Below are positions 24,024-31,066 of a DNA stretch of 36,936 bases, piece by piece. The stretch lies in contig JAGBND010000065.1 in the NCBI GenBank assembly GCA_017634575.1, forward strand, positions 1 to 36,936. Direction: 5' to 3'. The notes below the pieces were generated by a model. That model was not told the DNA's origin and did not search any database. It saw only the letters and a list, made by a program, of their open reading frames with translations. Within the stretch, counting starts at the first letter, position 1, and every line of letters begins with the position of its first letter. The position numbers were made by a program, and so were the translations under genes. This stretch comes from Bacillota bacterium (GTDB lineage: Bacteria; Bacillota; Clostridia; Lachnospirales; Bianqueaceae).

Positions 24024-26246
24024 TTAGTTCAGTGTGCTGTAGTAGGCGCTCAGACGGTTCCAGGCATCCTGCTTCAGAGCCAGATACTGTTTGCCGCCCC
24101 ACTCTTCAGAGACCTTGGCGACAGAAGCTTCTTCGCTTCCCATGCCTTCCTCAGTATAACCGGCAACGATCTGGTTAACGAACAGATTCTCGCCGTCTTT
24201 GGCAGAGTTGAATTTACCCTTAGAGGTCAGCTGCGTGTAGGTGTTGAGCATATCGTTTTCGGACTTGGTGTTCGGAAGAACGGTAGGAACGGACATGTAC
24301 CACGGATTCTCGGTAATCGCCAACTCCGGATGTTTGATGGTTCCAAGGGCGATAGCCTTGGAAATGTAGCCTGCGCCTTCACGGCCGACATCAGAGGTGC
24401 ACTGATATTCGAAAGCCTGGCTCTTTGCAAAGCTCAGGGTAGAACCAAGGTACTGACGGGCATAGTTGGTGTAGTTGCCGCTTGCCTTCTCCCAAAGCTC
24501 GGCACGGGTAGCGTCAGCAATCTCGGGCATCTGCTTTCCGTTGAATTCAAATGTGACATAGCTTCCATCAGCATTAGTCTTGATGAATGCATCGGGACCA
24601 TAGCTCATGAGAATCATGCCTTCGGGTGAGTATGCATAGTCGATCAGTTTAAGGGCAGCATTCAGCTTGTCAGGATTGCCCTGTACGCCGGCTGCAGAGA
24701 TTCCCCATCCATCGGTCTTAACAGATCTCCAGGACTCGGTGAAGCGCATATAGTTGCCGCCGTTGGTTCCATCAAACCAGCAGGCAACGGGAACCATGAC
24801 TGCCATGTACTTTTCGCCATCCTGGAAAACGCCCTGGCTGGGATCGTTGTACAGGGTCTGGGTCTGGTTGTAGTCGTAGTGCATAAAGCCGGAATCGTTC
24901 TCCAGATACTGTTTCGTCTTGCCTTCGGCGGTGTTCATGAAGTTTTCGGAGATCAGGCCTTCCTTTGCCATGGCATTCATTCTTTCCATTGCAAGGTAAG
25001 CATCAACACTCTGACGAGCATCTTTCAGGGTTCCATCAACATCGAAGTACAGATAGTCCTGACGGGATTCAAGTCCGCGGACACCAAACAGATGGCCGGC
25101 AAAACGGACCATGTCGACGCGGCGCTGGTTGTTGTCATCTTCACGGGCGAACAGTCCCTGAATGGAATCGGTGCCGTTGAGGGTCTGGGGGTTAGCAACG
25201 ACGCAGCGAAGCAGCGCAACCAGCTCATCTGCATCCCAGCAGGCGTTCTGTCCAACGAACAGATCGGAACGTTTGGTTCCATAGTATCCGCCGTAGCACT
25301 CGTCGATATAGGTACGAAGCATATTAACGGCAGCTACACCGTCCATGGAACCGGCTTCGTTCATCTTTACGATGATGTTGCCGGAAGCATCATAGTCTTT
25401 GGTAACCATTTCGGTTCCGGATCCATCGGCCTTCACGGTCTCGATTTCAATCTTTCCGGAAGCGGGCATATAGTTGGTGTAAACCGGTTCAGCTGTCTTG
25501 TTGCTGGCAGAAGCAGTAAATTCGCCTTCGCCGTCCAGCAGCTTCTCGACCATGTCCACACGCATCAGAGGCATACGCTCGATATCGTTAACACCATCAA
25601 AGTAGGGAGAGAAATAGATCGCACCGGTATCGGTGTTGCCGGTAATGGAAAGACGGACAATGGGGTTGGCTTCCAGATAAGCCTTGAAGTTGGGCATCTG
25701 ATCCAGATACTGGGCGATATTAACGATGACGCCCTGTTCGCCGTACTCGGTCAGCTTGCTGGCGTTACCGGAAAGCATATCCACATCACCCATACGCTCT
25801 TTCCAGTAGTCGAATTCATCAGAAGCACTGTTGCCCTGATACTTGTCTTCGATCTTGATGCCCAGAACATTCTGAACCTCTACCCAGGTGGGTTTCAGAT
25901 CGCCGGCATGATAGGTGATGCCATCGGCCAGAGTAATACCCTCGCCTGCAACTTCGGCATCCATGGAAAGACCGGTCTTGGTGGAGTTGTAACCGGTAGC
26001 CATGCGAAGAACGGTGCCATCCGCATAGGTCAGCTCACCGGCAGCGGCTGTTTCGGTAGGAGCTGCAGCATCTTCGGTGGAAGTGCTGGTATTTGTATCG
26101 GCAGCCTGGGAAGCCTGGGAAGTTTCCTGGCTGGCCTGGCTTTGCTGATACTGGTCAACATCAATTTTGCTGCTGCAGCCGGCAAGCAGGCCAAGGGCCA
26201 GAACAGCTACGAGCATAAGAGCAATGACTGAACTTTTTCTTTTCAT
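24024..26246 (-). CDS. Very long ABC solute-binding lipoprotein
   Basis: Solute-binding lipoproteins capture sugars outside the cell and deliver them to the permeases. The 740-residue protein has a lipoprotein signal (LLAGC, Cys24) and a Ser/Thr/Gln/Ala-rich linker (~27-75). A periplasmic-binding fold follows, with DYWKERMGDVDMLSGNASKLTEYGEQG near 150 and WGISAAGVQGNPDKLNAALKLIDYAYSPEG near 570, the latter a typical binding-protein block. Usual family members have 430-560 residues; the extra ~200 lie in the middle (~250-400) and could form a subdomain for longer ligands. The RBS is AAAGGAG. The permeases lie upstream in the same operon. Ligand by context: pectin oligosaccharide. Confidence 0.9.
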   Translation of the reverse strand: MKRKSSVIALMLVAVLALGLLAGCSSKIDVDQYQQSQASQETSQASQAADTNTSTSTEDAAAPTETAAAGELTYADGTVLRMATGYNSTKTGLSMDAEVAGEGITLADGITYHAGDLKPTWVEVQNVLGIKIEDKYQGNSASDEFDYWKERMGDVDMLSGNASKLTEYGEQGVIVNIAQYLDQMPNFKAYLEANPIVRLSITGNTDTGAIYFSPYFDGVNDIERMPLMRVDMVEKLLDGEGEFTASASNKTAEPVYTNYMPASGKIEIETVKADGSGTEMVTKDYDASGNIIVKMNEAGSMDGVAAVNMLRTYIDECYGGYYGTKRSDLFVGQNACWDADELVALLRCVVANPQTLNGTDSIQGLFAREDDNNQRRVDMVRFAGHLFGVRGLESRQDYLYFDVDGTLKDARQSVDAYLAMERMNAMAKEGLISENFMNTAEGKTKQYLENDSGFMHYDYNQTQTLYNDPSQGVFQDGEKYMAVMVPVACWFDGTNGGNYMRFTESWRSVKTDGWGISAAGVQGNPDKLNAALKLIDYAYSPEGMILMSYGPDAFIKTNADGSYVTFEFNGKQMPEIADATRAELWEKASGNYTNYARQYLGSTLSFAKSQAFEYQCTSDVGREGAGYISKAIALGTIKHPELAITENPWYMSVPTVLPNTKSENDMLNTYTQLTSKGKFNSAKDGENLFVNQIVAGYTEEGMGSEEASVAKVSEEWGGKQYLALKQDAWNRLSAYYSTLN

Positions 26247-26300
26247 AATTTTCTCCTTTGTAAAATCTCTACACTATCTTAAATTGCAGCTGAATGAAGA

Positions 26301-27191
26301 TTACTCTTTCACACCGCCAACATTAGTGCCTTTTGCGAAGTACTTCTGAATAAAGGGATAAATAATCAGAATCGGTACGATGGAGCAGACGATCAAAGCA
26401 TAAATCACGGAGTCGGAAGCATAGGGCTGATTCCAGCCGGCCATGGCTTCCGCATCGGTGAACTCCTCCAGCCTGAGCCGGATGAATACCTGCAGCGGGT
26501 GTTCATTGGAGTTGGAGATCATCTGCCTCGCCCAGAAGTATCCATTCCAACGGGAGATACCGAAGAACAAAGCAACGGTTGCGATGGTGGACTTGCTCAT
26601 GGGCAGGTAAACCTTTGTCAGTACCTGGAATTCACTGGCGCCATCCACGATGGCAGCCTCTTCAATTTCACTGGGCACGCCTTCAAAGGCATTTCTCAGC
26701 AGGATGATGTTCATGGCCGCCATACCCATGGCAATGACAACCAGCCATTTATCATCCGTAATGCCGATGGCCTGAAACACCTTCTGGGTGTCCAGGTAGT
26801 TCAGGTACTGAGGAACGATACCAGCTGCAAACCACATGGTAAAGACCAGGAAGAAATTGAAGAACTTTCTGAACAAAAGACGTTTTTTGGAAAGCGCATA
26901 GGCGCCAAGGATCGAATACAGAAGCGCCCAGATGGTTCCATAGAACGTAATGAACAGGGTGTTGGAATAGGCGTTCCAGAACATATTGTCTGAGAACATT
27001 CTCTTGAAGGCGTCAAACTGGATCGCCTTCGGGAACAACACGATCTCACCGTATTCAACTGCGCTGCGTCCGCTGATGGCCGCGGAGATCGCATACACAA
27101 AAGGATAGAGGCACGCCAGCGCAAACACGGTAAGCAGCGTATAGCTGATAATTTTGAAAATCAGCTCTGATACCTCGAGTTTTCTTTTCAT
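26301..27191 (-). CDS. Sugar ABC importer permease (LplC/YtcP type)
   Basis: 296 residues with six membrane segments and the permease coupling loop EIEEAAIVDGASEFQVLTKV (~180-200), which contacts the ATPase. It is the MalG-like partner in the two-permease importer. It follows the first permease gene by 15 nt and precedes the binding-protein gene by 54 nt. The C-terminal KGTNVGGVKE motif is typical of this subgroup. The RBS is AAAGGGGAT. Confidence 0.93.
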   Translation of the reverse strand: MKRKLEVSELIFKIISYTLLTVFALACLYPFVYAISAAISGRSAVEYGEIVLFPKAIQFDAFKRMFSDNMFWNAYSNTLFITFYGTIWALLYSILGAYALSKKRLLFRKFFNFFLVFTMWFAAGIVPQYLNYLDTQKVFQAIGITDDKWLVVIAMGMAAMNIILLRNAFEGVPSEIEEAAIVDGASEFQVLTKVYLPMSKSTIATVALFFGISRWNGYFWARQMISNSNEHPLQVFIRLRLEEFTDAEAMAGWNQPYASDSVIYALIVCSIVPILIIYPFIQKYFAKGTNVGGVKE

Positions 27192-27206
27192 GACGATCCC
27201 CTTTCT

Positions 27207-28259
27207 TTAATAGAGCGATACATCCGAAGCCTTGCGGGCAATCGTGTTGGCGCCGATAACCAAAAGCATGCCAACGACGTTGTTCATCATTTCAGCTGCG
27301 GAAGCAATTCCCTTCGCGGCTCCGCCAAGGCCATACCTCTGGGCAAAGGTGGAAACTACATCAGCCGTGACATAGGTATTGGTATTATAAAGAAGAAGTA
27401 CCTTTTCATAACCGATGTTGAGAAGAGAACCGATTCTCGTGATCAGCATAATGACAATCGTAGCGAGAATGCTCGGCAATACAACATAGCGCATCTGCGC
27501 CCATTTTCCTGCACCGTCGATCTGTGCCGCTTCATAGCTGGTCGGAGAAATCGCGATGATGGCAGCAAAGAACACGATACTGTCGTAGCCTGCTCCCTCC
27601 CAGATACCGCTGATAATGTAGATCGGGCGGAAGAACGCGGGATTGTTCAGCATACCCGATTTGGCAACATCTGCGGAAATCCATCCAAGGGAAGACAGCG
27701 CCTGAGAAACAATACCCATGCCGGAGGTCAGAGAACCCTGCTTGACAAGCATGACCACCAGAGATGTCATGACAACGGTCGACATGAACTTCGGAAGGTA
27801 GGTCAGTACCTGGTAAACACTACGGGCGATGTTGGATTTGACTTCGTTAAAGAACAGAGCCAGAATGATCGGCATCGGGAAACCGAAACACAAACCATAG
27901 AAGCTGAGGATAAACGTGTTGCGCATCGCACGCCAGAATTCAGCAGAAAGATCGTCTCCGCCAACCAGCAGGCGCTTAAAGTACGAAAAGCCCGAAAACA
28001 GCTGCTCGGATACCGGAAGAACCTCATCCGATACCTTAAAGCATCCCAGGAGTTCATACATCGGGAAATAGCGCCAGAAAAGGAACACAAGGATCATCGG
28101 GATCAGCATGAGGTATAAACGCCAATCCTTCAGAATTGTCCGTCCGACATGGAGCCAATAGTGCTTCTCCACGTCATCGCGGACAGCTTGCTCCGGATTC
28201 TCTTTATAAGTACCCGAAGCCTCATCATAGATGAGAAAATCTGCTGCTTTTGATTTCAT
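27207..28259 (-). CDS. Sugar ABC importer permease (LplB/YteP type)
   Basis: 350 residues, longer than usual because of a ~45-residue charged cytoplasmic N-terminus before the first membrane segment (~LYLMLIPMILVFLFW). Further segments and the coupling loop SYEAAQIDGAGKWAQMRYVVLP (~240-260) follow, and the C-terminus ends in ...ARKASDVSLY, close to the conserved end of LplB-type proteins. Its start overlaps the upstream stop by one base (TGATG), so translation is coupled with the S-component-like gene. Confidence 0.93.
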   Translation of the reverse strand: MKSKAADFLIYDEASGTYKENPEQAVRDDVEKHYWLHVGRTILKDWRLYLMLIPMILVFLFWRYFPMYELLGCFKVSDEVLPVSEQLFSGFSYFKRLLVGGDDLSAEFWRAMRNTFILSFYGLCFGFPMPIILALFFNEVKSNIARSVYQVLTYLPKFMSTVVMTSLVVMLVKQGSLTSGMGIVSQALSSLGWISADVAKSGMLNNPAFFRPIYIISGIWEGAGYDSIVFFAAIIAISPTSYEAAQIDGAGKWAQMRYVVLPSILATIVIMLITRIGSLLNIGYEKVLLLYNTNTYVTADVVSTFAQRYGLGGAAKGIASAAEMMNNVVGMLLVIGANTIARKASDVSLY

Positions 28260-28840
28260 CAGTACCCTCCTTTTTCTTCTTCTGATTTATGTAATCGCAG
28301 TAGATAATGCTTTTGGTTTTCAAAAATGCCGTCCATGCGTCTTGCAACCCATATGACTACGCCTGTAAAAAGCAGGGACAGGGCATCGGTGGTAAAGAAA
28401 CCGCCCAGGTTTTGAAAGGGCGTGCCCAGAACAAATGCAACCGCTGCCCTTCCCAGCTGCATCAGGAGCAGCGTTCCGATGCCGAAAACGACACTTTTGA
28501 ACGCATCCTGACGTATTTTTTCCGAGCCGATGAGTTTCAGAGGGATCAGCATCAGCATGGAAAAAAGATTACCTATTATATAAACAGCGTACTGGGATGG
28601 CTGTGCGCCGGAGGCAAAGCACAGAACCAGTCCGCCGAGAGCAGCATGGATCGCTGCAAAGGGCTCCCACCTGATCAGCACAATCGCTGTCAGCGCGCCG
28701 ACAATGGAAACCGAGTAAAGCTGGTCGGCAAACCAATAGGAGGCTGCCTTTACCAGAAGCGTTTCCAGCACGCCTAATATCACTCCAAACAAAGTCAGGT
28801 CAATAGCCCTGTATTGCTTAAAACTAAACTGAGGGTTCAT
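28259..28840 (-). CDS. Uncharacterised 6-TM membrane protein, S-component-like
   Basis: 193 residues with about six hydrophobic segments (from ~LTLFGVILGVLETLLV to ~LLFTGVVIWVA) and a short charged C-terminus. Size and topology are those of substrate-binding S components of ECF vitamin importers, but no ECF T or A component is nearby, and I cannot show homology without a search. It is the first gene of the importer operon and is translationally coupled to the first permease. I chose ATG 28840; a TTG at 28852 is in frame but has a poorer position. It could help recruit substrate or assemble the permeases. Another possibility is a role analogous to YesL of Bacillus, which is not visibly similar. 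Confidence 0.8.
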   Translation of the reverse strand: MNPQFSFKQYRAIDLTLFGVILGVLETLLVKAASYWFADQLYSVSIVGALTAIVLIRWEPFAAIHAALGGLVLCFASGAQPSQYAVYIIGNLFSMLMLIPLKLIGSEKIRQDAFKSVVFGIGTLLLMQLGRAAVAFVLGTPFQNLGGFFTTDALSLLFTGVVIWVARRMDGIFENQKHYLLRLHKSEEEKGGY

Positions 28841-28889
28841 CGCATATCTCAATTCCTATAACCCAAGAATCACGAAAATCATTGTTCCC

Positions 28890-28918
28890 ATTGTAACATC
28901 TTCCGGATTCTCCTGACA
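28890..28918 (-). promoter_or_regulatory. Weak promoter of the importer operon
   Basis: A good -10 (TACAAT, 28895-28890) has no acceptable -35 17 bp upstream (TGTCAG). This fits a promoter that needs an activator. The shared motif at 28944-28959 is centred ~68 bp upstream of the predicted start, a usual activator distance. Confidence 0.45.
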
Positions 28919-28943
28919 TATCCAAAAGGGATGAGTTATATGC

Positions 28944-28959
28944 ACAAAACGGATATTCT
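28944..28959. promoter_or_regulatory. Candidate pectin-regulon operator, site 2
   Basis: ACAAAACGGATATTCT matches site 1 (16786-16801) in 15 of 16 bases. It lies between the importer operon and the pectinesterase gene, 12 bp upstream of the pectinesterase -35, so one site could serve both directions. Confidence 0.55.
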
Positions 28960-28971
28960 CGACCTTCAAAC

Positions 28972-29001
28972 TGGACAGCCGGAACGTGGGAATGCTATAA
29001 T
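28972..29001 (+). promoter_or_regulatory. Promoter of the pectinesterase gene
   Basis: TGGACA (28972-28977) and TATAAT (28996-29001) are 18 bp apart. The predicted transcript starts near 29008, which rules out the upstream in-frame ATG at 28931 as the normal start. Confidence 0.65.
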
Positions 29002-29071
29002 CAGCGAGGTTGAAGGCACTGTTTGCTGCCATATCCGATCCAAATCTGATCCGGGAAAGGAATCTGAATTT

Positions 29072-29965
29072 ATGGCTGATTATTATCTCTCGCCCGGGGA
29101 TAATCTTCAGGAAGCAGCCGACAAGGCTCTTCCGGGAGATACGCTGCATTTAAAGGAAGGTTGCTATCGCCAGAAAGTTGTCCTGCGCGCGCCTTCCATT
29201 ACCCTTGTAGGAGAAGGTCCGGAAAAAACAGTTCTGACCGGCTCCGACTATGCCCGAAAGCTGGACGAACAGGGCCGGGAATACAACACATTTCGGACCT
29301 ACACCCTGGCGGTCACGGCAGATGACATCACCCTTCGCTCTTTATCCATCCGCAACGATGCGCTGGATCCTGTATCAAAAGGTCAGGAGGTAGCGCTCAG
29401 TGTATACGGCGACAGATTCCATATGGAGAAATGCCATCTCTTCTCCACCCAGGATACCCTGTTCTTAGGGCCTCTTCCCCTGGATCTGGTCGCCCGGTAC
29501 AAGGATTTTCTTCCCGACGAGCTCAGAAAAAGCCATCCGCTGAAAATGGATATTTCCGATTGCCTCATCGAGGGAAGCGTGGATTATATATTCGGCTGCG
29601 GAAGCTGTCTGTTCAATGCGTGTGAAATCCGTCAGATCCCGGACGGAAGAACAAACGGTTTTATTGCCGCGCCGGCTCACTGGGAAGAGATGAGTGAAGG
29701 CTTCACCTTCCGATACTGCAGCTTCACCTGCGATCCTTCCGTCCCCGAAAAGAGCATCTATCTTGCCCGTCCCTGGAGAGACTTCGGCCTTTGCTCTTTT
29801 GAAAGCTGCGCCTACGGTCCTCACATAAAGCCGGAGGGCTTTGACAGCTGGAGAGGAAGCAGCCGGCATCTGACGGCCCGCTTTTTTGAAGCGCCGGCTG
29901 TTCCAGGCAGAGCAGCCTGGGTCAGACAGCCTGATAGATCTGCTCCAGAAGCCGTCTTGAGCTGA
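29072..29965 (+). CDS. Cytoplasmic pectinesterase (CE8)
   Basis: Pectinesterase removes methyl groups from galacturonan so that GH28 and later enzymes can act. From ATG 29072 (RBS AAAGGA) the protein has 297 residues. Family blocks are in order: GCYRQKV (30-36, usually GxYxE), STQDTLFLG with acid/base D128, GSVDYIFG with nucleophile D171, and LARPWRD with R233. There is no signal peptide, unlike plant and Dickeya secreted enzymes, so it should work on imported methylated oligomers. The upstream ATG at 28931 would add 47 residues without any export signal and lies before the promoter. Its 3' end overlaps the convergent TIM-barrel gene by 44 bp. Confidence 0.92.
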   Translation: MADYYLSPGDNLQEAADKALPGDTLHLKEGCYRQKVVLRAPSITLVGEGPEKTVLTGSDYARKLDEQGREYNTFRTYTLAVTADDITLRSLSIRNDALDPVSKGQEVALSVYGDRFHMEKCHLFSTQDTLFLGPLPLDLVARYKDFLPDELRKSHPLKMDISDCLIEGSVDYIFGCGSCLFNACEIRQIPDGRTNGFIAAPAHWEEMSEGFTFRYCSFTCDPSVPEKSIYLARPWRDFGLCSFESCAYGPHIKPEGFDSWRGSSRHLTARFFEAPAVPGRAAWVRQPDRSAPEAVLS

Positions 29966-30776
29966 CGGCGTTCTCGTTTGTGGTATTTTCCAGCGTAGCC
30001 TGAATATATGGCTTTCTGGCTTTCAGGAAACGAAGGATTTCCCTATAGTCCATCTCGCCTGTGCCGGCCGCCACGCTGATGAGCTGATCCGGTTTGCGGA
30101 TGTAATCCTTCAGATGAACCATGGCAATGTGATCGCAAAGCTTTTCCATGGCATCCTGAAGAACCGCGTCTTTCTGATCCACATTCTCCGGACCGAGAAG
30201 ATTGACCGGATCGAAAATGATGCGCAGATTCCGGCTGCCGATGCTTCGAATCACCTCAAGCGCTCTGTCTGCGTTATAGACAATATGGTTCACCACCGGT
30301 TCAATGGCAATGGCCACACCGTAGTGCTCGGCGCATTCCATCACCGGCTCCAGATTCCGGATGAAGGTTTCCAGCGCTTCTTTGGAGTGGGTGTTTTCAT
30401 CCCGCTTGTACGCAGCATTGGGCGCGCCGGTTTCGGTTCCAACCATGCTGCACCGGCAAAGGGAAGCTACCCTAAGATGAGCGTAGTACCTGGACTGAAA
30501 TTCCAGAATTTTCTGCGGATCAGGATGCGCCAGATTGAGATAGCAGCCCAAAACCGCCAGATCCAGTTCGTTCTTTCTGAAAAGGCGCGTTAGATAGGCC
30601 GCAAGGCCTTCATTCAGGGCCGCGTCATCAAAGGTGATCTGGCCTATGCACTTGGAAAGGGCCAGGTGAACGCAGGAAAACCCCTCTTCCCTTGCCTTTT
30701 CCAGACGCTTCTCAAGGGTCTGCTCTTCAGAGGATAAAGCATGGTTGACGTCATGCAATCGAATGCCCAGCTGCAT
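29922..30776 (-). CDS. Sugar isomerase/epimerase-like TIM barrel
   Basis: The 284-residue protein belongs to the xylose isomerase-like TIM-barrel group. Probable metal ligands are E in AIEPVVNH (~158), D in IIFDPVNL (~195), H in MVHLKDY (~225) and E in TLENTT (~265), with the family's GTGEMDYREIL loop. I chose ATG 30776 because GGGAGG is 5 nt upstream; a start at 30848 would be before that RBS. Substrate unknown: position among pectin genes suggests a uronate, a ketose or a methylated or acetylated side-chain sugar. It has its own promoter and overlaps the pectinesterase gene tail to tail by 44 bp. Confidence 0.87.
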   Translation of the reverse strand: MQLGIRLHDVNHALSSEEQTLEKRLEKAREEGFSCVHLALSKCIGQITFDDAALNEGLAAYLTRLFRKNELDLAVLGCYLNLAHPDPQKILEFQSRYYAHLRVASLCRCSMVGTETGAPNAAYKRDENTHSKEALETFIRNLEPVMECAEHYGVAIAIEPVVNHIVYNADRALEVIRSIGSRNLRIIFDPVNLLGPENVDQKDAVLQDAMEKLCDHIAMVHLKDYIRKPDQLISVAAGTGEMDYREILRFLKARKPYIQATLENTTNENAVSSRRLLEQIYQAV

Positions 30777-30846
30777 ATGAACCTCCCATTTCTTCATATG
30801 TGGAATATGAAATACCGCTTCGCAAAAGCCATTAGATATCTCATAC

Positions 30847-30875
30847 ATTATACAGCTTTTTGCCCAATTTCGCCA
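30847..30875 (-). promoter_or_regulatory. Promoter of the TIM-barrel gene
   Basis: A perfect TATAAT (30852-30847) has a weak -35 (TGGCGA, 30875-30870) at 17 bp. The -35 overlaps a small palindrome, GCCATTGGC (30872-30880), a possible regulator site. The 290-bp gap 30777-31066 also holds the uxaB promoter and no gene. Confidence 0.5.
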
Positions 30876-30946
30876 TTGGCAATTTCATGTTTTTTGTGAG
30901 GCTTTTTGGGTATAATTCACCTGTCATGGCTTCTTGCTCTGTTGCA

Positions 30947-30976
30947 TTGACAAAATACCCCCACGCGTTGTAAGAT
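30947..30976 (+). promoter_or_regulatory. Promoter of uxaB
   Basis: Consensus TTGACA (30947-30952) and TAAGAT (30971-30976), 18 bp apart, the same hexamers as in the uxaC promoter. The leader is about 85 nt and ends with AGGAGG 7 nt before the ATG. Confidence 0.7.
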
Positions 30977-31066
30977 ACTTACAATTATCTCTCTTTGCCT
31001 AAAAGAGCGGTTTTTGTCTGTCTTTTACTCATATTTTCAAGTCATCATGATACAGGAGGAAATAAA

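Noticed and set aside
24879-26231. A 450-codon open frame on the plus strand
   Set aside because: It is antisense to the solute-binding protein gene, which has a signal peptide, lipobox and RBS. No independent support exists.
28931-29071. N-terminal extension of the pectinesterase as a possible signal region
   Set aside because: The 47 residues are not hydrophobic, and a good promoter lies inside the stretch, so normal transcripts would not include that start.
28856-29149. A 97-codon minus-strand frame in the importer/pectinesterase gap
   Set aside because: It would cover the pectinesterase promoter and start, and lacks an RBS. The region is better explained as regulatory DNA.
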